Source: SHLQ01 sp964562985
GTDB lineage: Bacteria; Actinomycetota; Acidimicrobiia; Acidimicrobiales; SHLQ01
Length of the DNA: 64,000 bases
Reading direction: 5' to 3'
Assembly (NCBI GenBank): GCA_964562985.1
Contig: CAZLWE010000004.1
Location: 1 to 64,000, forward strand
The stretch's first letter is position 1. Each line of letters opens with the position of its first letter. Under the pieces are notes generated by a model. The model was not told the origin of the DNA. It saw only the letters and a program-made list of their open reading frames with translations, and ran no database searches. Shown in pieces: positions 1 to 8,890 of this stretch. The translations under genes were made by a program, and so were the position numbers.

Positions 1-1232
1 ATATCGGTCGACGCACCAGCAGCCAACGGACCACCAGAGATCGTTGCCGTGCCGTCAAGGTTGTCGGTCCAAGCGGCATCATTCAGAATGAAGCCAGCAG
101 GGACGTAGTCGGTCACATCGAACGTCGTAGCGTCAAGCGTGCCTTGGTTCGTCACGGTGATCGTGAACGTCACATCAGCGCCAAGCTCGACCAGTGCGTC
201 GTTAGGAGCACCAGCGGTGTCAGAGGTGTAGACCTTCTGCAACGCAAGGTCGAATGCCTCGATTGTCACCGGTGCGACGTCGTGGTCGTCTTCGTCAGCA
301 TCGCCGTTGACATCGGGGCTGTTGTCGGTTGCGTTGTCGGTCGGGTCGCCGGGAGCTGCAGGCTGGTTGTCGTTTGTCTGGTCGCTATCGGTCGTCGAGT
401 CGACATCGTTGCCGTCGTCATCGCTGATCTCGGCCCAGTTCTCGACCTGACCGGCACTGCTTGAGCTAGCGGTCATCGTGATGGTGAAATCGGTAGACGC
501 GCCGGCTGCCAAGGGGCCTCCGTCGGTCGTGGCGGTGCCGTCACCGTTGTCGGTCCACGCCGGGTCATTCAGCGTGAATCCCGGGGGCAGGTAGTCGGTG
601 ACTTCGAAGGACGCGGCGTCGATCGATCCCTGGTTCGTGACGGTGATCGTGAAGGTCACATCCGAGCCCATCTCGATGATCCCGTCAGTCGGACTTCCAA
701 GATTGTCAGACGTGTAGACCTTGGTCAGCGCGAGGTCGTAGTTGACGACGGTGACTCCGGCAGGGTCATGGTCATCCTCGTCGCCGTCGGTGTTGTCAAT
801 GACATTGTCACCGGCAGCGCCGGGACCCGTCGGCTGATTGTCATCAGCAGGATCGGTATCGGGAGTCGAGTCAACATCGTTGCCGTCATCACTTGAAATC
901 TCAGCCCAGTTGACATGATCTCCGCTGCCGGCGCCCGAGGCGGTAAGCGTAATGTTGAACGTGGTCGACGCACCAACAGCCAGCGGACCACCGCTAGTCG
1001 TCGCGGTTCCATCACCGTTATCCATCCAGGCGGCGCTGTCTGGCGACGTCGCACTTAGGACAAAGCCCGAAGGGAGGTAGTCCGTCACCTCAAAGGCCGT
1101 TGCATCGATCGATCCCTGGTTCGTGACTTCGATCGTGAACGTAACGTCGGCGCCATCTTCGATAACTCCGTCGTCGGTGACGGCGAACGTGTCAGAGGTG
1201 TACACCTTCGTGAGCGCAAGGTCGTACGGCAG
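1..1232 (-). repeat. DUF11 protein repeats, about 487-bp period
   Basis: Three copies of a roughly 162-residue unit lie in the open-ended surface gene. Each begins with a DLALxKVYTSD motif, starting near 1230, 742 and 256; the last is cut by the window edge. Each copy has VTFTI.VTNQGSIDA, a VTDYLPxGF strand, and an acidic DDGNDVDS linker. Confidence 0.8.
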
Positions 1233-3365
1233 AGTGAACCCTGCATCGAAGGTGTGGTCGTTCTCACCTGGGCCGCCAGTGGTCACGTTGATGGTTGTGC
1301 CAACGAGATCGGAGTCAGTCGCGTCTGGCGACGATGGTGCTCCCGTGTCAGCAACGGTTGCCACAAGGTCGGCAGCGGTAGCGCCGCCGGGCAGCGTCGA
1401 GGTTGTAGTGCTGGCATCAAGGCCAACTACATAGCTGGTGTTGGGACCGATCCCATCAGCCTCAGTGAAGTAGTACTCGCCATTGGCGTCAGTGGTTGTT
1501 GTCGCGAGAACGGTCGTGCCATCCGCAGCGAACAGGGTTACAACAACACCCTCGAGCGGGAGCTCTCCCGGATCTTGGATGCCGTTGTTGTCGAGGTCGA
1601 ACCAGACGTAGTTACCGATCTCAACGGTTGACTCGTTGCACTCGTGTTCGTTGAATACCGATACGTCACCGACACTGCCCTTGGGGTCGTTGGGAATGCC
1701 GAAGTCGATTGCGCCGAGTGGGTTAGCGTTGTTGTTGGGGCCAACGGACAAATCCGCGAACACCGCAAGACCGTGTGGCCCAGCCTCCTGCAAGATGTCA
1801 GCCGATGTCACCGCGTACTGTGTTGTACCCGTGACCGGGTTGTTGTAGAAGTCGACGCCGCCATAGTTGTCCTCGAGGCCAGCGTCACCGGTCGCGCTAA
1901 TTCCGAGAGATCCGGTATTACCCGAGAAGATGCCGCCTCCGCCGTCAGTCAGCAGGTGCGTTTGTCCCTGGTGGTTGTACGCGCCGTGTGGGTTGTTGTC
2001 ACAACCCACGCGCAAACCAGCGAGCATCTCACCGCTAGGAACGATCTCGAGGTCCGAGACGAAGTGCATGAGGTTGTTGTTGAGGAAGTTCGGATCGGGC
2101 TCGCCGGCCAGAGAGATGGCGACAACCTGATTGAGCGTTTCCGAGCTACTGTTCTCGTACACGGAGACACCAGCAACGCTCGTTGGGTTGCCGGTGAAGC
2201 CACCATTCGCGTTCAGGTCGATCGACCATACTTCACGATCGAAAAGCGTTCCGAAGTAGATTCGGGATCCGTCGTTGGCGGTCTCCAATGCATAGGGAAC
2301 TCGTCCGTTCGAAATTCCGGCAGATCCGTCGTCGGTCTGATCGGGGTCGTAAGCATCGAGGATGTTCCCGTTCATATCGATGCGGTAGATATAGCCGTCT
2401 TCCCAGTTGCTCACGAAGATCTGATCGTTCGCAGTGTCATAGACGATGTTGCCAAGACCTGGACCAGTCGTGCGCTCGCGAGTGTCCCCGGTTTCGCAGT
2501 CGAGGTGGGTAAAGGACGTTGCCTGCTGAGGCAACTGCACAAAGACACTCGGAGCACCGGTGACGGCGTCCATTTGGTAGACGGTGCCAGCTGCACCAAG
2601 GTCATCGGCGCCGCCGCCGATGTTGCCGTATCGGGTGTTTGCCGCCTGCGAGGGAACACCAGGAGCGTTGTTGTAAAAGACCGGGGAGTAGTTGCTCGAC
2701 GCAGCGGCATAGAAATCGCCGCGTGTGTTGTCGACCGCGGTTCCGAAGAGGTTTCCGATCTGGTCGATGTCCCAATCCGGGTGCTTGAAAGTGTTCGTGC
2801 TGCCCGTTTGGTCGACTCGGCCAGTTGCGGGAACCGTCGCATCGATGTCGAAGAGCGCGAAGCCGTCTTGCGGTGTAGCTGGATCGATAAGCACCGAGCA
2901 TGACGCGCCGGCGTGAAACGTATTGACCAGGGCGTTTGACGGAAGCGCAGAACACTCCTGCGGTTGGACCGCTCCGTAGTCGATTCCGTCCACCTCAGGC
3001 CTCGCGAACGTAACGGAAGTCTCGGAGTCCGCTCCGCTGGGGCCATCGGTGTATCCGGCCGGAAGGCCAGAAAATTCGATTCGATACTCCTCGGCGTTAT
3101 TGAGTCCGTTGATGGTGTAGTCGCCGTTCGCATCCGACGTCGCCGAACCGGCAGTCGCACCGGAAGAATCAAAGGCTGTGACCGTTACGCCAGCTAGGCC
3201 AGGTTCTCCGGCGTTCGCACCGTCCTCATTAACGTCGTCGAAGACCGTGCCGCTGATATCACCGGGTGCGGCGAGAGCTGCCGACGCTTGCAGCGCAAGT
3301 CCCGCCACACCGACCGACAAGATCAATACGCTTAGGAATACGCTTCGCCCGAGACTCTTGAACAT
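1..3365 (-). CDS. secreted SdrD-B / DUF11 repeat surface protein (3' end beyond window)
   Basis: An uninterrupted frame of about 1,121 codons starts at ATG 3365 and leaves the left edge without a stop. The N-terminus is a signal peptide (positive MFKSLGR, hydrophobic core, ASAALA cut site). Residues about 33-110 form an SdrD-B or carboxypeptidase-regulatory-like beta domain (GTVFDDVNEDG). The middle, about 130-560, has propeller-like strands around YDTANDQIFVSNWEDGYIY. A second SdrD-B domain (VWFDLDNNGIQDPGE) begins near residue 580, followed by at least three DUF11 repeats. An AGAGAGG site precedes the ATG. Such proteins are usually extracellular or wall-associated and act in adhesion; no sortase or other anchor is visible because the C-terminus is missing. 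The substrate is unknown. The frame and start are clear; the role is inferred. Confidence 0.88.
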   Translation of the reverse strand, partial: MFKSLGRSVFLSVLILSVGVAGLALQASAALAAPGDISGTVFDDVNEDGANAGEPGLAGVTVTAFDSSGATAGSATSDANGDYTINGLNNAEEYRIEFSGLPAGYTDGPSGADSETSVTFARPEVDGIDYGAVQPQECSALPSNALVNTFHAGASCSVLIDPATPQDGFALFDIDATVPATGRVDQTGSTNTFKHPDWDIDQIGNLFGTAVDNTRGDFYAAASSNYSPVFYNNAPGVPSQAANTRYGNIGGGADDLGAAGTVYQMDAVTGAPSVFVQLPQQATSFTHLDCETGDTRERTTGPGLGNIVYDTANDQIFVSNWEDGYIYRIDMNGNILDAYDPDQTDDGSAGISNGRVPYALETANDGSRIYFGTLFDREVWSIDLNANGGFTGNPTSVAGVSVYENSSSETLNQVVAISLAGEPDPNFLNNNLMHFVSDLEIVPSGEMLAGLRVGCDNNPHGAYNHQGQTHLLTDGGGGIFSGNTGSLGISATGDAGLEDNYGGVDFYNNPVTGTTQYAVTSADILQEAGPHGLAVFADLSVGPNNNANPLGAIDFGIPNDPKGSVGDVSVFNEHECNESTVEIGNYVWFDLDNNGIQDPGELPLEGVVVTLFAADGTTVLATTTTDANGEYYFTEADGIGPNTSYVVGLDASTTTSTLPGGATAADLVATVADTGAPSSPDATDSDLVGTTINVTTGGPGENDHTFDAGFTLPYDLALTKVYTSDTFAVTDDGVIEDGADVTFTIEVTNQGSIDATAFEVTDYLPSGFVLSATSPDSAAWMDNGDGTATTSGGPLAVGASTTFNITLTASGAGSGDHVNWAEISSDDGNDVDSTPDTDPADDNQPTGPGAAGDNVIDNTDGDEDDHDPAGVTVVNYDLALTKVYTSDNLGSPTDGIIEMGSDVTFTITVTNQGSIDAASFEVTDYLPPGFTLNDPAWTDNGDGTATTDGGPLAAGASTDFTITMTASSSSAGQVENWAEISDDDGNDVDSTTDSDQTNDNQPAAPGDPTDNATDNSPDVNGDADEDDHDVAPVTIEAFDLALQKVYTSDTAGAPNDALVELGADVTFTITVTNQGTLDATTFDVTDYVPAGFILNDAAWTDNLDGTATISGGPLAAGASTD

Positions 3366-3494
3366 GTTGTGGAACCCTCTCTAGGTCGATCATTCGCGAT
3401 CGATTAGCACATTTGCTAGGAGGGGCCAATCGGCATACATAACAATTTTGTGAGTCCCAAGTCTTAGGACACTGGAGCTTGCGCCGAAACAGTC

Positions 3495-4310
3495 TTACGG
3501 GCCGGGGTCTATTGCGAGATCACTCAGTCCTTGGTTGAGGTTGCCCGAACGTAGACCTTCCAAGTCGAGGGTGACGTAGCGGTATCCGGCGCGCTTGAGC
3601 ACCTCGACAACTGTCTCTCTTTGATCGAGGATTCCGGGTAAGTCGTCAATTGGAACTTCGATCCGAGCGGTGTCCTCATAGTGACGCACACGCACGCTAG
3701 CGAATCCCAGCTGCTTCAGGCCGAACTCCGCACCTTCCACACTGGTGAGTCGCTCAAGGGTTACGCGTGTCCCGTACGGCAGACGACTGGCCAAACAGGC
3801 TGCCGCGGGTTTGTCCGCAGTCACCAGACCAAAGTGTCGGCTCAGCGAACGAACGTCGGCTTTGGTCAGGCCGGCGTCGACCATCGGGAACCGGGCTCCG
3901 CGCTGTGTAGCCGCATGTTGTCCGGGTCGATGGTCACCCAAGTCGTCGAGGTTCACGCCGAGCACAACGGTCGCGCCTCGTTCCTCGGCTAAAGGGACGA
4001 CGGCATCCATGAGTGCGTCCTTGCAGTGGAAACATCGCTGGCCGTCGTTGATTTTGTACGCGGCGTTTTCCATCTCGAGGGTGACCACTTCGTGCCAGTC
4101 CAAGCCCCACGCTTCCGCGAGCTCAGCACACTCGTGGCGTTCCGCTGTGGCGAGCGACGGAGAAACCGCAGTAACCGCTGGAGCATTGTCGGCGCCGAGC
4201 GTGTCCGCCGCGACGTAGGCCAGAAGTGCCGAGTCCACTCCCCCGCTAAAGGCAACGACGACACGTTCCAGTCCGCGCAGTTCGCTGCGCAGGTTCTCCA
4301 ACAAGTCCAC
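3495..4310 (-). CDS. larE: ATP-dependent sacrificial sulfur transferase LarE family
   Basis: LarE converts the carboxylates of pyridinium-3,5-biscarboxylic acid mononucleotide to thiocarboxylates while making the nickel-pincer nucleotide cofactor. The protein has the PP-loop SGGVDS (residues 22-27), an RCFHCK motif, and CLASRLPYGTR, where the cysteine matches the sacrificial sulfur donor region. I start it at GTG 4310 (271 aa) because family members begin about 20 residues before the P-loop and TAGAGG lies just upstream. An ATG at 4391 would add 27 unconserved residues and crowd the divergent nnrE start. No larB, larC or lactate racemase is in view, so the nickel-dependent partner is elsewhere or the gene is an orphan PP-loop sulfurtransferase. 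Confidence 0.85.
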   Translation of the reverse strand: MDLLENLRSELRGLERVVVAFSGGVDSALLAYVAADTLGADNAPAVTAVSPSLATAERHECAELAEAWGLDWHEVVTLEMENAAYKINDGQRCFHCKDALMDAVVPLAEERGATVVLGVNLDDLGDHRPGQHAATQRGARFPMVDAGLTKADVRSLSRHFGLVTADKPAAACLASRLPYGTRVTLERLTSVEGAEFGLKQLGFASVRVRHYEDTARIEVPIDDLPGILDQRETVVEVLKRAGYRYVTLDLEGLRSGNLNQGLSDLAIDPGP

Positions 4311-4413
4311 ACCTCTAGTCTGCTTGCCTAGCGTCGGTCCTCCACCACCGGCGGCCATTCGTAGGTATTGCATCTCGGCGACGCGCAGCAAACCGCTCGA
4401 CTACGGTCGGGCT

Positions 4414-5121
4414 ATGAGCAACATCCCAACCGTTGACGCGAACGACCTTGCCTGGCTTACGGCCGAAGACATGATCGAGGTCGACCGGGTCATGATCGAA
4501 GACCTTCACATCGAATTAATCCAGATGATGGAGAACGCAGGCCGGAACTTGGCGCTGCTCGCACAAGCTTTGTGGACGCCAAAGTCCGTCTCGGCCTATG
4601 TCGGGCCAGGCGGAAACGGCGGGGGCGGGCTCGTCGCGGCACGACATCTTGCGGTGCAAGGAGTAGAGGTCGAGGTGATCACCGTCGCCGACGTGGAAAG
4701 ATTCACGCCGATCCCGCGCCATCAACTCGACATCGTCGAGCGCATGGGAATCCCGGTCAGAACGACGGGTGAGCTCAAGCCCGATGGCGTGATCGACGCC
4801 ATGCTCGGGTATTCGCTCAGCGGCGCTCCTCGTGATCCGATTCCCGCGGCCGTTGCGGCGATCGCTGATACACCAACGATCGCACTCGATGCGCCGACAG
4901 GCGTCGACTCCACCACCGGCGATACGCCCGGCGCGTTCGTCACCGCCCAGGCGACCCTCACCCTCGCGATGCCAAAGCAAGGCCTCCGAAACCACCCCGC
5001 AATAGGCGACCTCTACCTCGGCAATATCTCCGTTCCCTCCTCCGTCTACGACGGCATCGGGTACTCCGCAGACCCACCATTTAGCCACGGCCCAATCCTT
5101 CGCGTAATCGGAGAGGTCTGA
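4414..5121 (+). CDS. nnrE: NAD(P)H-hydrate epimerase (YjeF_N domain)
   Basis: This 235-aa protein is a stand-alone YjeF N-terminal domain. Family members epimerise damaged (R)-NAD(P)HX to the S form for repair by a dehydratase. Supporting motifs are QMMENAGRNLA (family ENAG), GPGGNGGGGLVAARHL (nucleotide loop), DAMLGYSLSGAPR, and LDAPTGVDSTTG. The usual NnrD kinase/dehydratase half is absent, so that activity must be encoded elsewhere. ATG 4414 is chosen over an earlier in-frame start at 4324 because the earlier one would read through the larE 5' region and the family starts near here. It is divergent from larE. Confidence 0.85.
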   Translation: MSNIPTVDANDLAWLTAEDMIEVDRVMIEDLHIELIQMMENAGRNLALLAQALWTPKSVSAYVGPGGNGGGGLVAARHLAVQGVEVEVITVADVERFTPIPRHQLDIVERMGIPVRTTGELKPDGVIDAMLGYSLSGAPRDPIPAAVAAIADTPTIALDAPTGVDSTTGDTPGAFVTAQATLTLAMPKQGLRNHPAIGDLYLGNISVPSSVYDGIGYSADPPFSHGPILRVIGEV

Positions 5122-5141
5122 CCACCTATTGACCCGTAGGG

Positions 5142-5441
5142 TTACAAAGCGGTCTTCTCACTCGCCACGTAGGTATGGATGTCCGCGATGCGTTCACCGA
5201 GGTCAGCGGTCGCAGCACGAAACTCGGCCATGTGTGGAACCTCAAAGTGGGCCTGGAGATGTGCTTGGCTCTCCCACTCTTCGAAGAGGTGAAATAGCGC
5301 CTCGTCGTGCATATCGGGGCTGAACGTGTAGGAGATACAGCCCTCTTCTTTGCGTGTCTCGGCCATCATGGCGCTCATCGCAGCGATGGCACCCTCTCGA
5401 TGTTGCACGTCGATCCGTACGGTTCCAGCGACGATAATCAT
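5142..5441 (-). CDS. antibiotic biosynthesis monooxygenase (ABM) domain protein
   Basis: A 99-aa single-domain protein of the ABM/YgiN type, a dimeric ferredoxin-like fold. Visible features are the first strand IIVAGTVRIDV, the central EEGCISYTFSPD, the LFHLFEEWES strand typical of the family, and HFEVPHMAEFRA. The ATG at 5441 follows a strong CAGGAGGGG site; an upstream in-frame start at 5483 has none. Many such proteins are quinol monooxygenases or heme-degrading enzymes, but the substrate cannot be told. It converges with nnrE (20-bp gap) and lies downstream of the cyclodeaminase gene on the same strand. Confidence 0.8.
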   Translation of the reverse strand: MIIVAGTVRIDVQHREGAIAAMSAMMAETRKEEGCISYTFSPDMHDEALFHLFEEWESQAHLQAHFEVPHMAEFRAATADLGERIADIHTYVASEKTAL

Positions 5442-5512
5442 GTCCCCTCCTGGGTGGCGATGTGTGATGGCGCCACGGTACACCCCCGGGGACGCGCCGC
5501 TGCTGGCCGGTT

Positions 5513-6457
5513 CTACTCTGCGAAGACGAGCTTTGCAGCTGCCACGTCCTCGAGGGCTATCCCTGCCGACTTGAACACCGTGATCTCCCGTTCGGTCGTA
5601 CGACCGGGATGATCACCACGGATCAACTCGCGAAGATCAGCGACGATGTCATCCATTTCGATAACCCCGGCCTCGAGCGGTTGCGACAGATCACCGGCGA
5701 TAACTCCGTCGGTCCGAGTATCCGCGACGATCGTTGCCCCCCGCACGACGTCATCGTCGGACTCTCGCATGGCCGGGGTGAAGGATCCGATGAGGTCGAC
5801 GTGGGTGCCAGGCTTGAGAAGCCGACCTTTGACAAGCGGTGCGGTCGCTCCGGTAACGCAGCTGATGACGTCGGCCTCAGCAACCGCGTCATCTAATCCT
5901 TCAGCTGGCCGGGCATTGAGGTTGTGCGTGACGAGGTGATTCGCCAAGCGTTGGGCTTTGTCTGCATCGCGCCCCCATACCTCAACGACGTCGAAGTCTC
6001 GAACCGATGAATGTGCAAGCGCCACCATCGGGGCGAGGGCTCCGGTGCCGACGACGAGCAAGCGTCGAGCGTCGCTGCGCGCAAGCCGTTTGGCCGCTAC
6101 CGCGGAGGCGGCAGCGGTCCGACGGGTGGTCAGTTCGTTCCCATCACAAGCTCCTCGAAAGACGCCGGTCTTACCGTCAAACAACAGCACCCCAGCATTG
6201 ATCGTCGGCAAGTCCAGGGATCCGTTGTCGGGGAAGAATGTGACCACCTTGATGGCGATGACGTCTCCCACTACCCAACCCGTCTTGAGTAGCAACGACG
6301 CATCAGCGCCTTTGGGAACGGGAACCGTGTGAACGGTGCGCTGTGGTGCATGCGCGGCATCGTCGGTGAGCGTCTGTTCGATAGCGGTGATAAGCGCATC
6401 CCAAGGCAACGCGGCAGCGACAGCATCGGGGTCGAAGAACATGATTGGGGCAGACAT
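5513..6457 (-). CDS. ornithine cyclodeaminase / mu-crystallin family NAD(P)-dependent enzyme
   Basis: A 314-aa Rossmann enzyme of the OCD/mu-crystallin family, whose members include ornithine and lysine cyclodeaminase, alanine dehydrogenase and ketimine (pyrroline-2-carboxylate) reductase. The sequence shows LLLKTGWVVGDVIAIKVVTFFPDN, the GELTTRRTAA-like block NELTTRRTAAASA, a nucleotide loop VVGTGALAP, VISCVTGATAPL, and GTHVDLIGSFTP. ATG 6457 follows GAGGAAAGAGG. The gene is divergent from livK, so it may process an imported amino acid; the exact reaction is not predictable from motifs alone. Confidence 0.85.
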   Translation of the reverse strand: MSAPIMFFDPDAVAAALPWDALITAIEQTLTDDAAHAPQRTVHTVPVPKGADASLLLKTGWVVGDVIAIKVVTFFPDNGSLDLPTINAGVLLFDGKTGVFRGACDGNELTTRRTAAASAVAAKRLARSDARRLLVVGTGALAPMVALAHSSVRDFDVVEVWGRDADKAQRLANHLVTHNLNARPAEGLDDAVAEADVISCVTGATAPLVKGRLLKPGTHVDLIGSFTPAMRESDDDVVRGATIVADTRTDGVIAGDLSQPLEAGVIEMDDIVADLRELIRGDHPGRTTEREITVFKSAGIALEDVAAAKLVFAE

Positions 6458-6641
6458 GTGAAGCCTCTTTCCTATCGAGGAGATCATGCCACTTGGCGCC
6501 GCTCACCGGTGACTGCCATCGCCTCAACTCCTTCAACTACGCATGGAGAAAACGATGTCCTATGCTTTCGGGCAATCGCCAGGACGTTGTTTTGGCGTGC
6601 CATTCGCGGTAATGCCGCACAGACACACGAGGGAAAAACCT

Positions 6642-8015
6642 ATGCATAAGAAACGTTGGGTGCGCCTGTGGGCACTCATGCTAACTCTGGCCATGGTGGC
6701 GGCCGCTTGCGGAAGCGACGTCGCCGACACGGCAACAGACGTCGTTGACGACGCTGCGGACGTGGTCGAGGACGTCGTCGAAGACGACCCAGAACCAGAA
6801 CCAGAACCAGAGCCGGAACCAGAACCAGAACCAGAAGAAGAACCAGAACCAGAAGCAGAAGCAGAAGCAGCCGAGGTACCTGCAGGCCCCGAACTCTCGC
6901 TCGGCACGTTGTTGCCAGAAACCGGTCCACTCGCCGTACTCGGTGCGGGCATGATTCCGTCGGTCCAGCTTGCTGTCGCAGACATGAACGCCAACGGCGC
7001 GAACATCTCGCTCGTAACCGGCGACTCAGGTACAGACCCCGATATCGCAAACGCGACGGTGGACTCGCACTTGGCTGACGGCGTACAGGGCATTGTCGGC
7101 GCAGCGTCGTCGGGAACGTCCGCCTCGGTAATCGATAAGATCACTGGCGCACAAGTTGCACAGTGCTCTCCTTCGAACACCGCTGCTGGTCTTGGTGCCT
7201 CGGGTGACAACGGTTTCTACTTCCGTACCGCGCCATCGGATGACCTCCAGGCTCCGACCTTGGCCAACGTCATCCTCGATGACGGCTTCGCCAACGTGGC
7301 AGTCGTATCCCGTGCAGATGAGTACGGCGTTGGCTTCAACCAGTTCCTCATCCCAGCCATCGAAGATGGCGGCGGCACGGTCACCTACAGCGAGACCTTC
7401 GCTCCCGAGACCGAGACCTTCGATGATGTCGTTGCCGACGTCGTAGCTTCTGGTCCAGATGCCGTTGTGATCGTGGCCTTCGAAGAGGGCTTCCAGATCA
7501 TCATCGACATGATCGCCGCAGGCGTTGGTCCTGGTGACATTCAGATCTACATCACCGACGGTTTCGCTACTGAAGAGTTCGGTGCATCAATCGATCCTGA
7601 CAACCCAGCAGTTGGTGCTTCGGTACGTGGCACGCAGCCATCGTCGGCTCCAGCTTCGGGTGCGTCGTTCTTCCCAGACGCTTTCGCAGCTGCTGCTCCT
7701 GATGCGCCAGCGATCTTCGCCGCTCACTCCTATGACTGCGCCATCATCTTCGGTCTTGCTGCATTGCAGGCCGGTTCGGGTGTCGCTGCCGATTGGGCCC
7801 CATTGGTTACTGACGTAACTCGTGGCGGCACCGTGTGCAACACCTACGCCGAGTGTGCTGCACTCATCGGCGCTGGCGAAGACATCGACTACGACGGCGC
7901 CGCTGGCCCGTTGAACTTCATCGATGTCGGCGAGCCTGGTGCTGGCACCTACGACATCTACCAGATCGACGACAACGGAATCCTCGAAGTACTCGAGCAG
8001 CTCGACGTCGGCTGA
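6642..8015 (+). CDS. livK: branched-chain-type amino acid ABC transporter substrate-binding lipoprotein
   Basis: A 457-aa periplasmic-binding-protein type 1 lipoprotein (Peripla_BP_6). The signal peptide ends in a lipobox (MVAAAC). It is followed by an acidic stretch and a Glu-Pro repeat (about residues 50-77), then the binding fold beginning LSLGTLLPETGPLAVLG, with SVIDKITGAQV, VVSRADEYGVGFNQ and PDAVVIVAFEEG. ATG 6642 follows CGAGGG; the open frame extends to 6543 but lacks a ribosome site there. It faces livFGMH tail to tail across a strong terminator. Actual ligand unknown: family members bind branched-chain amino acids, amides, urea or aromatic compounds. Confidence 0.9.
   Translation: MHKKRWVRLWALMLTLAMVAAACGSDVADTATDVVDDAADVVEDVVEDDPEPEPEPEPEPEPEPEEEPEPEAEAEAAEVPAGPELSLGTLLPETGPLAVLGAGMIPSVQLAVADMNANGANISLVTGDSGTDPDIANATVDSHLADGVQGIVGAASSGTSASVIDKITGAQVAQCSPSNTAAGLGASGDNGFYFRTAPSDDLQAPTLANVILDDGFANVAVVSRADEYGVGFNQFLIPAIEDGGGTVTYSETFAPETETFDDVVADVVASGPDAVVIVAFEEGFQIIIDMIAAGVGPGDIQIYITDGFATEEFGASIDPDNPAVGASVRGTQPSSAPASGASFFPDAFAAAAPDAPAIFAAHSYDCAIIFGLAALQAGSGVAADWAPLVTDVTRGGTVCNTYAECAALIGAGEDIDYDGAAGPLNFIDVGEPGAGTYDIYQIDDNGILEVLEQLDVG
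6789..6871 (+). repeat. GAACCA hexamer repeat encoding a Glu-Pro tether
   Basis: Tandem GAACCA hexamers (with GAGCCG and GAAGCA variants) encode alternating Glu-Pro then Glu-Ala, placed between the lipid anchor and the folded domain of livK. Length variation by slippage is plausible. Confidence 0.8.
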
Positions 8016-8056
8016 TCTTGACAACTCCGGTTCATAGACCGGTCAAGTAATTCGGA

Positions 8057-8093
8057 GATTCCCCGGCCTTCGGGCCGGGGAATCGTCGTTTTG
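8057..8093 (+). terminator. rho-independent terminator after livK
   Basis: A perfect 12-bp stem (GATTCCCCGGCC / GGCCGGGGAATC) with a TTCG tetraloop ends at 8084, followed by GTCGTTTTG. It lies between the convergent livK and livF genes and may work in both directions. Confidence 0.85.
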
Positions 8094-8158
8094 TGCGGTG
8101 TCTCACACGAGACGCGCCGAGGGCTCTGGGCATCCTCCCGAAATGATTGCTGGGCGCT

Positions 8159-8890
8159 TTAGCCTTGGCGGCGGGCCAGCGTTCCGAGGTAAAGCTCGAT
8201 GACCTCGGGATCTTTGAGGAGGTCCTTACCGGGACCCTCCTTCGCGTTCTTGCCGCGATCGAGAACGTACCCTCGATCGGCAATCGCGAGGCATCGATGG
8301 GCGTTCTGTTCGACCATGACGATCGACACGCCGGTTTTGTTGATGGCCTTGATCGTCTCGAAGACTTCGGCCTGGAAATGGGGCGAGAGCCCGGCCGATG
8401 GTTCGTCGAGCAACAACACTGATGGCTCCATCATGAGCGCTCGACCCATGGCCACCATTTGGCGTTCGCCGCCCGAAAGCAAGCCAGCGCGCTGCCCCCG
8501 ACGTTCATCGAGTCGAGGAAAGAGCGCCGCGACGCTCTCAAAGCGCTCATCGATCATGTCGGGTGGAAGCTGATACCCACCCATGCGCATATTCTCAGCG
8601 ATGGTCAGCGACGGGAAAACATTCTCCGTCTGAGGCACAAAACCCACACCGCGCGTCACCAGTTCGTGAGCCGCCAGGTTGGTGATGTCCTCACCGTTCA
8701 GCTTGACCGCACCTTTGCGCACGTTGACCAACCCAAACATGGCCTTAACCAGGGTCGACTTACCGGCGCCGTTCGGGCCGATAATCCCGACCAGTTCACC
8801 CTCGGCCAGGCGAAACTCGACACCGGTCAAGATGTCGACACCCGGTAGATAGCCGGCCACCAAGGCCTCGGCGGTGAGCAGGTCGGTCAT
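8159..8890 (-). CDS. livF: branched-chain amino acid ABC transporter ATPase LivF
   Basis: A 243-aa ABC ATPase of the LivF type. Walker A is GPNGAGKST (about 38-46), the signature LSGGERQMVAMGRALM, Walker B VLLLDEPSAGLSP and the switch histidine sits in IVMVEQNAHRCL. FVPQTENVFPSLTIAENM is typical of LivF. It overlaps livG by four bases (ATGA), indicating translational coupling, and is the last gene of the livHMGF run, ending before the terminator shared with livK. Confidence 0.93.
   Translation of the reverse strand: MTDLLTAEALVAGYLPGVDILTGVEFRLAEGELVGIIGPNGAGKSTLVKAMFGLVNVRKGAVKLNGEDITNLAAHELVTRGVGFVPQTENVFPSLTIAENMRMGGYQLPPDMIDERFESVAALFPRLDERRGQRAGLLSGGERQMVAMGRALMMEPSVLLLDEPSAGLSPHFQAEVFETIKAINKTGVSIVMVEQNAHRCLAIADRGYVLDRGKNAKEGPGKDLLKDPEVIELYLGTLARRQG

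Noticed and set aside
6789..6871. PEP-CTERM/exosortase system
   Set aside because: The Pro-Glu repeat is an N-terminal tether of a lipoprotein, not a C-terminal sorting signal.
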